Source: Amyloporia xantha (taxonomy: Eukaryota; Basidiomycota; Agaricomycetes; Polyporales; Adustoporiaceae). From it: 64,000 bases of DNA. Under the pieces are notes generated by a model, which was given only the letters and a program-made list of their open reading frames with translations, ran no database searches and was not told the DNA's origin. The stretch spans positions 434,001 to 498,000 of the forward strand of contig JAYKKR010000020.1 of NCBI GenBank assembly GCA_036971615.1, written 5' to 3'. The translations under genes were made by a program, and so were the position numbers. Each line of letters starts with the position of its first letter. Positions within the stretch are counted from its first letter, which is position 1. Shown here piece after piece: positions 12,042 to 23,316 of the stretch.

Positions 12042-12987
12042 CACTGGATGCGGGTATTAATCTTTTTGGGTGAAAGATAGTAGAAAGATTGAAAAAAGAG
12101 TTTAAAGGGGTTTACCATCTTTAGCACCTTAATATTGATAAAATACCAAGGTAAGATTGATAAAAAGACAGAAAAGAAGATTGAAATAAGATTGAAGAAA
12201 AGATTGAAATACATCTTATCTGTCTTGTATCAATCTGTTTTCAATATTACAGACAAAAAGATGAAAGTGAGACTGAAATAAGACTTTAATAGGATTGATG
12301 GGAAAGATTGAAAACAGATTGAAATAGGAATGTGACAGCTCTGTCACAGTATGTTCAAAATCTTGTGACATAAAAGATAGAGATAAGACTGTGACCACAT
12401 GTTTTCAATCTTTTCAATCAGTTTTAAGTGTCATATGATGCAGAAAAAAATGAAAACAAGACTGAAATAAAATGAAAAAAGGATTGAAAAATAAAGATGA
12501 CATAAGAACTGAAATAAGACTGAAATAGGATTGAAATAAGATTGAAATAAGATTGATTTTATTTCAGTCTTGTTTTCATTTTTTTCTGCATCATATGACA
12601 CTTAAAACTGATTGAAAAGATTGAAAACATGTGGTCACAGTCTTATCTCTATCTTTTATGTCACAAGATTTTGAACATACTGTGACAGAGCTGTCACATT
12701 CCTATTTCAATCTGTTTTCAATCTTTCCCATCAATCCTATTAAAGTCTTATTTCAGTCTCACTTTCATCTTTTTGTCTGTAATATTGAAAACAGATTGAT
12801 ACAAGACAGATAAGATGTATTTCAATCTTTTCTTCAATCTTATTTCAATCTTCTTTTCTGTCTTTTTATCAATCTTACCTTGGTATTTTATCAATATTAA
12901 GGTGCTAAAGATGGTAAACCCCTTTAAACTCTTTTTTCAATCTTTCTACTATCTTTCACCCAAAAAGATTAATACCCGCATCCAGTG
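12042..12987. mobile_element. foldback MITE with CACTG ends (CACTA-like), 432-bp arms
   Basis: A long inverted repeat: 12042-12473 pairs with 12556-12987 around an 82-bp spacer. The mirror arithmetic holds at every point I checked (coordinate sum 25029). Ends are CACTGGATGCGGG...CCCGCATCCAGTG. The element is flanked by GCG on both sides, which fits the 3-bp target duplication and CACTA/CACTG ends of the CACTA superfamily. The arms are dense in the motif GATTGAAA(TA) and its complement TTTCAATC, like subterminal transposase-binding repeats. Identical 60-residue open frames in the two arms are mirror images, not genes. It is non-autonomous. Confidence 0.8.
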
Positions 12988-13780
12988 GCGGCGTATTTTG
13001 TCTGCTGGTGGCAATCTAGTATATGGAAATATTATTTGGTTACCCACGGGGCTAACCCTAGCCCTATAAGCTGCACTGAGGTGTCAAAATTCCGGAGCCA
13101 GAACTTTAAGACAGATATCATGCCCCTGTAAGTCATGCTAGATGTTCCTATGTTTTCTAATATTTGTTCTGAGTGTCGAGAAGTGAGTATGGGATGTAGG
13201 CATGAACGGTGGTGGTGGTGGCTGCATGCGCCAGCATCGACACAGTTTGCCAGATTTGCCACCGAATTGACCCGTGGGACGTTTTCTGACTCCCGGCACG
13301 TCAGTGGCGCCGAGTGCCGAGCAACACATTTGGACAATAGTAGTCTCCATTACTGACTAATCTAAACTGCGGATGACAGTCAACCCATTTCAGTAATATA
13401 ATCGACTGATCGTTATCTGTTTATGGTCAGAAATGGAGACTACATTTGGACGTCTTCTTCAATGCCATCAGCTTCAGCATCAAACTGGAGCTACAGTACC
13501 ACTGGATGCGGTTTAGAAAATTTTCCAGTGTGATATGGTGAAAATATTGTAAAGTAAGTCAAAATACTTTTAGCATAATCGACTCTTGAGTATTTGAAAA
13601 ATATGGAAGATATTGTAAATGTGCTCGAAAGATTAGGATATCAATTGAAAAATATTAGGATTTTGTTTGCTGTAAAGGGCAAAACTTATTCTGACTATGT
13701 TTAGAATATATTTAGAGTATACTTGTCAGAGATATTCTAAACCGCTGATAGGTACTTGAGGCTTCTGTGCTCAGAAACGG
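12988..13780. other. non-coding, repeat-derived stretch
   Basis: No gene found. A short inverted repeat (GTAGTCTCCATT near 13341 and AATGGAGACTAC near 13434) encloses about 80 bp. At 13500-13511 the 12-bp terminus CACTGGATGCGG of the neighbouring foldback element recurs, followed by TTTTCCAGTG at 13521-13530. AT-rich sequence with TATTGTAAA-type repeats follows. Confidence 0.45.
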
Positions 13781-13789
13781 CTCACTACA

Positions 13790-14345
13790 CCAGCTCTACA
13801 TCTTCGATTTGACACTCGACTCACTCGATCACCTTCGACACTCTCCAATCATACTCCGATCATACTCCGATTGCTTCGATCGGCTTCGATAATCTCCAAT
13901 CATTTCAGTTCTTCGACTCGATCTCCGATACCTTTGATGTTCCTATGATGCTTCGACATGATGCTCCGATGCTTCGACATTTCGAGACATTCCTTCAAAG
14001 AAGCCTAGCCATTTCGAGCGAACAATAGAGCAGCAGGAGAATGCATGCATCGCTTCGTGCCACTCCGAGTCCCTCAGCCATTCGATATTCGAGCCTAATA
14101 TGGAAATCAGTGACGTCATTAGACAATGCAAGCCACTCATACTAGTGTGCCACTCCCAATTAGTCCTAAATCGTTCTGAGTAGTAGTATAAAATCCTGTC
14201 CTAGCTATCTCTTTCTACACGTTATATTCCACCCAGTTTCCCCCTAAGTTCAGAGCTTTTAAGTCGAGTTCGTCACAGTTCCTCTCTAGAGCCTCAATTA
14301 CGCTCGACCGTTCTACTACGCTTCGATTCTACTACGACTATGCCT
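13790..14345 (+). repeat. TTCGA/CTCCGAT-rich low-complexity region
   Basis: The stretch is built from short units such as CTTCGA, CTCCGAT and CTCCAATCAT repeated irregularly, especially from about 13800 to 14000 and again near 14290-14340. No coding frame is supported. It may be a remnant of an expanded satellite inside the nested repeat block. Confidence 0.4.
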
Positions 14346-14663
14346 ACGCTTCACTTCTATTCCCTATGACAACTTGGTGGGAGCGGGCCAATAAATGGCA
14401 GGACAATTTCTGAGGATTTTGAAGTGCTGTCTTCTATCATTGGCCCACAAGATTTAATGATATAATATTTTCATTACAATTGGATCACTTGCCTCTGATT
14501 ATTCTTCAGACATTGACTCTACAAACTTATAGAGACAATCTGATGGCTTGGAAAACTAATCCCAGTAAGTGTACCAACCTACTATATTAACTTTACAAGC
14601 ACATGGCAACAGTCATAGAAACAGACTGCAAAGATATTACAAAAATTGAAACTGGATCTTGAT

Positions 14664-15260
14664 ACAGCTGTATGTCAGTGAATATTGAGAATCTCAATAC
14701 AAACATGACAACATTTCCTAATGAAGTAAGTGAGTTCTGTCTGATGGAGTGTAAAAGTGATTTTGACCCTAACCCATTAGAAACTCTTGTAGTGTCATTA
14801 CAACATTTACTTACAAAGTGAACATTCTCTATCAAATGAGCCTACTATGTATTTTTCACATTTTGTAATGACATTACAAACTCACTCTAATGAGAGTATG
14901 AAGTCATCCTCATGATTACATCAGCTTGCTCTTGACCATACAAACTTGCTTTTGAGATCATACATATTCACTCTAACTGCAATGCAAACCTGCTCAGGCT
15001 ATAACAATGCTATTTATGAATCAAATCTTACAACAGCCATATCTCAGTAAGTATTGAGAATTCCAATACAAACATTACAACTTTTCCTAATGAAGTAAGT
15101 AGATTCTATCTGATGGAATATAAAAGTGATTTTCCACACTAACCACATACAAACCTTTCTAATGTCATTACAACATTTACTTATCAAGTCAATGCTGCCT
15201 TTCAAATGGGACCATTATGTATTTCACCCACTTTGTAATGACATTACAAATTTGCTCTAA
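14664..15260 (+). repeat. pair of about 230-bp diverged direct repeats
   Basis: Segment 14664-14893 and segment 15033-15260 match in order along their length. They share GTATTGAGAAT or ATATTGAGAAT, CAATACAAACAT, TTTCCTAATGAAGTAAGT, TAAAAGTGATTTT, GTCATTACAACATTTACTTA and TTTGTAATGACATTACAAA. Identity is roughly four fifths by eye. The second copy runs straight into the 22-bp array. Non-coding. Confidence 0.6.
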
Positions 15261-16220
15261 TTACCATTTGAAAGTCATATCAGACACCTTTGCATTCAAA
15301 GTCAGTGTAATGACCATACATATTTGCTCTAATGGCACTACAAACTCACTGGAATCACCACACAAACTCATCCTACTAACCATACAAACTTATCCTAATT
15401 ATCATTCAAATGTATTGTACTGACCCTACAAAGTCACCATAAGTATCATACAAACCTACACTAATCACCATTGAATCTGACTCTAATGATCATATAAAGT
15501 TACTCTAGTTCACCCTAATCACCATAGAATCATATTTTATTGACTATACAAGTCATTCTAATGATCATATAAACTCAATGTAATCATCATACAAACTTAC
15601 TCTAATCAACATACAAACTTACTCTAATCCCCATACAAACTTACTCTAATCCCCATACAAAGTGATTGTAATGACCATACAAACTTACTGTAATAACCAT
15701 ACAAACTCACTCTAATGACCTTACAAAGTGATTGTAATGACCATACAAACTTACTCTAATGACCTTACAAAGTGATTGTAATGACCATACAAAGTGATTG
15801 TAATGACCATACAAACTTACTCTAATAACCATACAAATCCATTCTAATCATCATACAAACTGACTCTAATTATCATAGAAAGTCATTCTAATCACCATAC
15901 AAACTTGCTCTAATCACTGTACAAACTCACTCTAATCCATATACAAAGTTGCTCTAATGACCCTACAAACTAAGTCAAATTATCATACAAAGTCACTCCA
16001 ATCACCATAGAAATGTATTGTATTGACCTTACAAACTTGCTCTAATCACCATACAAATCTACTCTAATGATCATACAAACTCACTACAATTATCATACAA
16101 ACCTAGTTCAATCAGCATACAATGTCGCACTGATCACCATTCAAGTTATTCTAGGGGGCATACTAACCTGCTGTGAATACAGCGCAAAGCTCTCTAAGGT
16201 CCTTACAAACATGCTCTAAT
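14930..16220 (+). repeat. 22-bp minisatellite array
   Basis: A long array of degenerate 22-bp units whose consensus is near ACCATACAAACTTACTCTAATG. A second unit type reads ACCTTACAAAGTGATTGTAATG and alternates with it between about 15655 and 15805. The period is exact in the central part (15590-15830) and degrades towards both ends. Units abut directly with no spacers. No coding frame is supported. Confidence 0.8.
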
Positions 16221-16224
16221 GATA

Positions 16225-16881
16225 TCTATATAGCAGGCTTACAATGAAGTCTATAAAGAACAGATAAAGCCGTGTTTACAGGCTTGCGCTTGGAGCACAT
16301 TTTTGGGCGCCTAAAAAGTGGCTGACACTCGGAAAGGCAATGATCATTGAATAGCATATTCATTATGGCCTCAAATCCTTAGATCTTTGAATGGGAGATG
16401 GATACACCATAGTCCAAGGTCTGTACCAATTTTCAGCCAATTTAATTAAGAATTGAAGCCACAGGAAAGTGCGCTTTTTTCCATTTCCGGCAATTCCCGT
16501 GGGCGTCTATGGCGCATAGGGCGATCCACTGGAAGGGATTGCCCTATGCGCACTTAGAATTTTCGCACTTTGGGGTCATGTGACCGCTTTTTCTGCTCTT
16601 TGGAGGCTCATTCTGGGTGCATTCTGGGCTCAAACAATGCGTGAAAATCACCTAAAATAAGGGAATGTCTTTCTCCTTCATTTTGAATCCCTATCTCACA
16701 GTTTTCACATCTCACATACAGCCATATTTCCGCATTTGGGCAAGTGTATATGGGGTCTATATGCTATAGATAAATAGTAACAAATCTCAAAAAATAGGAG
16801 ACAGCCTTTCAACAGCCATGGCTACCCCCTGATGTAAGCATTTCCTTATATGGCAATATTTGAATGTGCCCATTGCGACAG
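16225..16881. other. non-coding repeat-derived DNA
   Basis: No gene seen. The stretch contains an inverted pair around 16506-16551 (GGCGCATAGGGCGATCCACT with a later GGGATTGCCCTATGCGC) that could form a hairpin, and AT-rich sequence up to the next foldback element. It is probably part of an older mobile element into which later ones were inserted. Confidence 0.35.
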
Positions 16882-17555
16882 TAGGGTGTTCCACAGTAGG
16901 GTTTCCGCGCAGTTTCCGCTCAGTTTCGAGCCAGATTCCATTCTGGTTTCCGACTGCCCGAGATGCCCGAGAATCCGGCAAAGCCCGGAAACTGCGTTTT
17001 CAACTTTGATTAGGGCGTTGGAAACTGGAGCTCGAGTATGCTCGCCACGCCTGTATTTGTTCGGGTTTGTATTAGATAAGCAGATCAATTAGATACATGA
17101 TAATCTCAATGTGACATAGTGTGACCCACTGCTAAAAATCATCGCTGGCCATGTCACAAAAGTGCGGCACAGATGGCTGCTAAGTTGTAAGTATTGTCCT
17201 TACATCTCATTTGCAAGGCTATATAAAGGGAGAGAATCTATTTTCAATACTTCTAACAACTTCTTATGGCACTACATCCCTCATTACCTGAATTAATGAG
17301 GTTTACAGGCTATCTGCATAGTTTGTCACAGACGGTCATGTGGTTAGGTACCCCTGCTTATCTAATACAAACCCGAACAAATACAGGCGTGGCGAGCATA
17401 CTCGAGCTCCAGTTTCCAACGCCCTAATCAAAGTTGAAAACGCAGTTTCCGGGCTTTGCCGGATTCTCGGGCATCTCGGGCAGTCGGAAACCAGAATGGA
17501 ATCTGGCTCGAAACTGAGCGGAAACTGCGCGGAAACCCTACTGTGGAACACCCTA
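16882..17555. mobile_element. foldback MITE with TA-type flank, 202-bp arms
   Basis: Inverted arms 16882-17083 and 17354-17555 mirror each other (coordinate sum 34437) around a 270-bp unique centre. The ends read TAGGGTGTTCCACAGTAGGG and its complement. If the element proper begins at GGGTGTTCC, it is flanked by TA on both sides, as expected for Tc1/mariner-like insertions. The arms contain mirrored open frames of about 70 residues, which are an artefact of the inversion. The centre holds ATATAAAGGG and no gene. Confidence 0.75.
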
Positions 17556-17951
17556 GTATATACACTTCAAAGGCCAGCAAGCCGCTGATCTGTCATGTAT
17601 GTAAGGATAAGTGCACGTGACTAGACACATGACCTAATCATGTGACATACCATACAAGGACATAGATAAGATATGGGTTCGATCTTATCTCATCAATGTT
17701 GGGGGTTGTTTGTACAAGTCGTGTTGTGCTGGCAGTTTTGTATTGAACTTTGTAATGGGTAACAAACTTTTGTATTGAGACTACAAGTGACCTTACAACA
17801 GCGGTAACAAAAGCCTGACCCTAACCCCAGGATCTTGGGCGCTTACAATACAAATTTTGTATTGAATTGGGTTCCCACACTTAGGGCGCAAAAGTTGGTG
17901 TCGCAACTTTTGCTCACCAGAGAAACGCTTCCTTCGTACCTCAGGAATCGT
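17556..17951. other. non-coding spacer
   Basis: No gene recognised. There are several TTTGTATTG/TACAAT-type short repeats between 17720 and 17870, similar in flavour to the repeat block on the left. It leads into the accessory gene of the TET/KDZ module. Confidence 0.35.
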
Positions 17952-19055
17952 AATGCTGAGCGAGGTTCTTGTCACACACGAAAAGGATTTTGGTTGTGCA
18001 CATCTGGAACACTTTGCAGCCGTATGTCATCTCAATGTAACTGTACCTTCTGCTCACTGTCGTTTAGCCTGATGTTGCATTCCAAATGCTCGATCCTTTT
18101 CCATCTGAGTTGCCTGTGGGCAAGAGACGTCAAAAATGTGAGCTGGTATGGCGTGGTGAGGGATTGAGCACAAGTGCACCGGAGGAAGCGGTGTTGTCGC
18201 TGCTGGGATATGTATATGAGAAGAACCTGCCTCCTATCCTTAATGGTAGCCAGTGCGTCAGTATGGACTTTGTTCTTAATCGACAACTGACCTATCTCAT
18301 AGACTTCCACGACACTTGGGGAACGCGGAGCAGTCCATCACCCTGACAGGCCTGGGTCTGGACTGTTTTGAGCGGTATGTGCGAGGTGTCTTGGCTATCC
18401 ATGGCGTCTTGGCTAGTCATCTTGCTGGACACGCATTGGGCCCTTGGAAGCCGACTCACCTCAACGGTGATCTGGTTCTCAAATTCTCTAGCCGATACTT
18501 TGCTCATCCCCGAGAGGCAAAGGGACGCATCTCTCAGCCTTTGGGTAAAGATGTGGACCCTTCTGGAGTGATGGCCAAGCGTATTACAACTGAAGTACAT
18601 CTGGAGGAGAACCAAGTGGAGTACTATCAGTGTGTCAGCCGCAAGTAAGTGGTCATTCAGTCTAAGACGTGCTGTTGCTCACCAAACGGAAAGTCCTTTG
18701 AAGATGAAGCGTCTCAAGCCGTCCAACATACATGTGGGAAATCTGGTTGAGATACAGGTTGTTTTTGGCACCGTTCCCACCTTTGACGGCAGCCATCTGT
18801 TCTTATGCAAACTGAAGTCAGTATGTGTCATGGACCGCACGGTGCAAGAGGTAAGCACACACCAAAGTTGGATGATTCAGGGTTTGATGAATTTGCCAGG
18901 TCGTGCAACAGCAGCGTATAGACAAGCTTCTGAAGTGTGAGCTTTCCCCAGTGAAGCAGATCAAGCGACGAGTGGGATACAGAGTAGATGATAGCAGTGA
19001 AGATGAAGATGGGTCGCATTCTCTGAAGCGCATGCACTTGTCAGAAGATGTCTGA
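17952..19055 (+). pseudogene. TET/KDZ-module accessory gene, one frameshift
   Basis: The ATG at 17952 gives MLSEVLVTHEKDFGCAHLEH, and exons follow with good GT-AG joins. The chain continues PDVAFQMLDPFPSELPVGKR, LSLLGYVYEKNLPPILNG, then DFHDTWG. After that the frame changes by one base near 18320 before NAEQSITLTGLGLDCFERYV, YFAHPREAKGRISQPLGKD and EVHLEENQVEYYQCVSR. The last exons read LKPSNIHVGNLVEIQVVFG, FDGSHLFLCKLKSVCVMD and an acidic tail ending HLSEDV. A single missing base in a GGGG run explains the break, so this is either a pseudogene or a sequencing error. I do not recognise a domain; the VGNLVEIQVVF segment resembles a chromatin-reader-like beta fold only superficially. It ends tail-to-tail with the oxygenase gene, 217 bp away. 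Confidence 0.5.
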
Positions 19056-19272
19056 GGATCGGCAATATGACTGAACCGATTATAAAACTCTATTCGATAA
19101 TAGATGGTTGTTGCTCGCTAATGAGAGACGAATCAAACAAGAATAGCTATACGTACCTTCAGTTTGAGAAAAGCCCACTTGCTGGACACCCAGAGGGGCT
19201 ACAAGAAATAGCAATCGATTGAATACGCAATTTGAAAGATACAAATGATGAAGTTTCATTAAAGTCATTCAA

Positions 19273-22200
19273 TCACTGTTTCCCTGCGCCCCTCTTCCCC
19301 TTCCCCTTCCCGTTTCTTTTTCCTTTTTCCTTCCCTCTCCCCTTCCCCTTCCCTTTTCCCTTCCCATAAATCCTATAGAACTTACAGAGCAGATGCTCCA
19401 TCATAATGGGATCAAAAACAATCTGAGCGCGAAGATGAAAGGAAATATTACGCTCAAGATACTGGAAGACGTCCACAAATGCCTTGGAGACCACCTCCTC
19501 ATCCTTGCAATCAACAGGAACCAACTGCATAAACTCCAGCGCGTGCAACGCACCCTTTCCAATGATGAGAACTTGCTGACCCATCTCCACAGCAGAAGGC
19601 GCTGTGACCTTGCCTGCATAGACAAGATCACAAGTGAGCAATGTAGCGATCAACTCACCCATCTGCTGCGCACGCTGCTTGATAAACTTATAGCAAGTTT
19701 TGAATGGAAGAGGGCCTCCTTCATGCTTGCCCAACAAAAGCTTCCACTGGTTCTCCAGTGAAAAGTAGGAGCTAGCCAACCGGGATTGCGTCCAGACATG
19801 CAAGCACCATATGCAGAGAGATTGCAGAGATAAGTGTCGTCCTTGCCCTCTGCCCACTGCTTCCACATGTGAAGACTGGTCCAGTAGTTGGGCCCCTCCA
19901 GCACAGACTGCGTGCCAAAGGTGATACCGCGCCAGATACAAGCACTGGCAAAACCACCAGGTTGGTCGATGTGGTCAGGATGGAAGGGTCCAGATGCATC
20001 CAAAACGCGAAGTCGAGAAGGGGCATGCTCACGAAAGGGAAGCTTCTTGTCAGCGTCGCGATAGACCTGCTCAACAAGCTTGCTACAGTCAGCAGGGAGT
20101 TGGTTTGGAAAGGGAACAAGGGGCAGAAGTTCTTCAACGAAGTGAAGAATGTCCTTGTAGGAGTTAGGTGCGAACAAATATGGATCAAGATGGGGAATGT
20201 GCTCAGTTGGAGGTGATGCGATGGTGGAGAGACGATGAGAAAGAAGGATGCACTCATGAGTGACAGAAGAGATATCAGTGAGCAACTTCCTCTCTGGCAA
20301 GTTGTCATCTGCCAGAGCACTGTTCAAAAGAACATTGTAGAAGTCTTCAAGATGAGAAAGATGGAGCGAGGAATGTCTGAGCTTAGTCTGCAAGACAGTT
20401 TGTTTCAGATGTAAGGCAGCAAGCCAAACACCGTCGACGAGCAAGACATCTTGAGAATGAGTAGTGGAGATGAGGAATTGGACAAAGTAGGCACCAAGGC
20501 GAGAAGTGTTGGTGGAATATCCAAGCCAGAAGCGAAGGACTTCATTGAGAATCTGACAAACACGATCGGTGATAGCGGTGGGAGTCTGAAAGATACCGCG
20601 ACAGTGGAATTTGTAAGACTCCACCTTGGCAGACAACGCAGGAAGATAAGTGTGAGGAAGAAGAGAGACCCAGTAGTCGTTGTCGCGAGACCGAGCCAAG
20701 ACAGCATCATAGATGTCCATAGAGAGTCTCTCCAGCCAGGTTGACGTACTTCTGATCTGCACATTCAACACCAAGTCCATCACACAGCGACAGTGATCCA
20801 TACAGTCTTTGTCCAGCCACATCCAAGCATAGCTGTTGGCTAGCAGAGCCTGCTGACGAAGCAAACGCATCTCCAGACCTTGGATCTTTGACTTTATCTC
20901 CACAAAGTCAAAGTCGCCTTCCATACCAGCAACTGTAGAGGCCATGTCAGGAGAGACGCTCCTTACTACTGTAGCCTTTCAGGAAGCAATAAAGACGGGT
21001 GTGGAAAGCTTGCTCATGCTGGAGAAACTGAGGAGTTGACAGCATGGACTGGTGGATCTGAGTCAAGTTGTCCAACGTCTTCTGAAGATTGTCACATGAG
21101 AAGCACTCAAAGACGTCAGCAATATCTAGAGAATAATTTATAAGACACTGATGCTATGAAGATAGCAAAGATGCATACCATGTGACAACACTTCAGACTT
21201 AGAATTTCCTCCATCTGTGCTCGTGTTCTCGTCTTCTTCAAACTCCTGTTCTATATGGAAATTAGAATGTAAAGGAACTGTGGCATTCTGCAAGACGTAC
21301 CATCCATAAACTCCTCAAAAGCATCAAAAGTATTACCCGACTGCGTGTCCATGGGCAAGCCTTCTTCTGCATTATCCGAAACGCCTCCAACTAACACATA
21401 CATCAATTTGTGCATATCTATCTATCTACTTAGACATACCAGCTTTCAGGCGCTTGCTAGAGCGTGTAGCAGAGCCAGATGCCTGCTGCTGCATCTGCTC
21501 AAACAGTGCTTGAGAGCGCAACCTCATGGCAGAGGCAATATTATCCAAGCTAGTATCTGTGCAACAAGTTAGACAAGTCAAAAAGAAATAAAGAGGATGC
21601 TTACTAGCTCTCAATATGGAAGGCAAATTTGCTTCTTCTTCTTCTTCTTCCTCAGCTTCTTCATGCTGACGCTTCTGACCCCTCTGTTTCTCAGAGTTGT
21701 TGCCTGGAAATTGTGAAACCATGTTAGAATAAATTATGTATAGTGGCAGAAACACTTACGTCTGTAGGTACGAGAGGCTGGAATTAAATAAAATGAGTCA
21801 GAAATAAAAACAAAAGGCAAAGAAAAAAATGCAAATACAACTTACAATGAATACGACCACGCACACGCTGAACATCGTCCACATCCTCCTCTGCCTCCCC
21901 AATACTCTCCATATACTTCTTGAATGGCTGATAGGAGTTGCCAAGAACCACATGAGGAATTGCACCGCCACGATGAAGACGCATCTTCTTCCAGAGCTTA
22001 CCCTGAGCAGCACGCTTCTCTTTCTCTGAAGGCGGCATGCTCCAGGCAGAAGGATGAATAACTTCACCTTCCTCGTTCTTGAACGTAATACAGTTCATGA
22101 AGGCATCAGTGTCGACGGTAGGCTGATAGCAAGCAGGAATTTGATCAAGGCGAGAGGACAAAGCAAGATGAAAACCTCTGGCAACAGCGTCCAAAAGACC

Positions 22201-22743
22201 CTGTGCATTGGTCATAGCCATGCCATCAGTGAGAATATTGCCATGATTGACAATAGGAAAATTGGGATGAGAAACACTAGAAGAAAAGATAAGTTGAAGC
22301 TTAAGGAAAAAATAACATCAAGAAGATAGAGTACACACCCATGAAGACTGAGATGAGGAGGAATCTCCTCCAATTCTCCATTCTCACCACTGCAAAAACC
22401 AACATGCGCCAGCCCCTCCAGAGTGCTGTCGTTAGGATAGTTGATGAGAGTAAAGCGGTAGGAAGTGTTATTGGGTGTGGTGTTGGTGAGCGCAACAGGC
22501 GGAGTTCCACCATGAGGATACAGTCCATTGAAACAGACAGACATAACCTCTTGTGGATCCTCTGGATCATACAGATAGGGCATGGAGATGAACACACCAA
22601 AGGCAGGAAAGATGAAGACACCAGGATTGACATTCTTGTCCAGTTGAGAGAAGACAGTCATGCAAGACATGGCAACCCAACTGTCATAGCTATCCACATG
22701 GATACCAGCAAAAGGGCCCAGTTCTGCCTTGAACAAAGCACCT
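19273..22743 (-). CDS. TET/JBP-like 2OG-Fe(II) DNA base oxygenase, 5' end missing
   Basis: Predicted dioxygenase of the TET/JBP class, whose known members oxidise 5-methylcytosine or thymine in DNA. The catalytic segment (22743 down to about 22340) shows the double-stranded beta-helix signature: GPFAGIHVDSYDS (HxD iron ligands), NPGVFIFPAFGVFISM, then NGLYPHGGTPPVA (distal His) and SYRFTLINYPND (2-oxoglutarate-binding Arg). Later exons give HGNILTDGMAMTNAQG, PHVVLGNSYQPFKKYMESIG and an EEEEEEA stretch. The large exon (about 20935-19790) holds HPDHIDQPGGFASACIWRG and WTSLHMWKQWAEG. Then SYFSLENQWKLLLGKHEGG and LIATLLTCDLVYAGKV follow in another frame, implying a one-base shift near 19785. The protein ends in a basic Lys-Gly repeat tail. 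A very short intron (34-37 nt) near 20955 is needed to join two large exons; otherwise two genes are present. Sequence upstream of 22743 is non-coding, so the N-terminus is lost or unseen. Confidence 0.7.
19277..19372 (+). repeat. polypyrimidine CCCTTCC tract coding the Lys-Gly tail
   Basis: The plus strand is almost purely C and T over about 90 bp, built from CCCTTCC and CTTTTTCC units. On the minus strand it encodes the repetitive Lys/Gly C-terminus of the oxygenase. Such a mirror-like homopyrimidine run can form triplex DNA, and it is a candidate for length variation. Confidence 0.6.
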
Positions 22744-23316
22744 AGAAAAGAAATTGTCAGAAAAAGTGAAAAAAGCGCAATAAATAGAGGCAAAAATGCG
22801 AAGGGGAGGAGAGAAATTGGATGGAAAGATGGAGGGAGCATCCTTCTATTAGATTCTCTTATATTTTGGCCACACAACAAAATATCTTCATTGATCTTGT
22901 GTACATCTTTCAGCTTTGTGTTTTATATTACTGTATACTGAATAATAACATTAGTTTGGTGATGTGGAGATTTCTGTCTTGAGCTATCTCATTGGACGTA
23001 ATCATTATGGCTGCTAGTATTAGATTATCTGCAGTGTGTATATTATTTGTGAATATACTGCTATATTCTATTATAATACTGTAACCTTGAGAGTGCTCTG
23101 ATACAAACTATAATGAGGTGTGAGAGACGACAAAAGACTACATAGGGTCATCTAGGAGTACTCTCAGGTTACTCTCAGGTTACTCTGGGTTACTCTGAGA
23201 AAAAAATCTCATGTCAACTAAGTTTAAGAGCACTGTGGCTACTCTGAATACTTTGAATACTCTGAAGTCTCTAGGATGCTCTTGGATGCTCTCAGAGCAG
23301 CCTGGGACTAATATGG
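22744..23316. other. non-coding gap between the facing oxygenase and KDZ genes
   Basis: This stretch of about 570 bp is AT-rich on the left. From about 23150 it carries short direct repeats of GGTTACTCT / ACTCTGAATACT type. No exon for either neighbouring gene was found here, although both lack their N-terminal halves. It may be foreign sequence or the scar of a deletion. Confidence 0.45.

Noticed and set aside
12216..12813. Two identical 60-residue open frames in opposite orientation
   Set aside because: They are mirror images created by the foldback arms, encode low-complexity Phe/Leu/Ser-rich sequence and have no gene context.
14930..16220. CRISPR-like repeat array
   Set aside because: The 22-bp units are contiguous and degenerate with no unique spacers, and the organism is a fungus.
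16850..17588. Mirrored 70-80-residue frames with Cys/Pro/Arg pattern resembling a zinc-binding peptide
   Set aside because: Same cause: inverted arms of the MITE. The apparent conservation is only arm identity.
14760..17835. CCCTAACCC-like telomeric or interstitial telomere sequence
   Set aside because: Only single isolated occurrences (near 14767 and 17818), never tandem.
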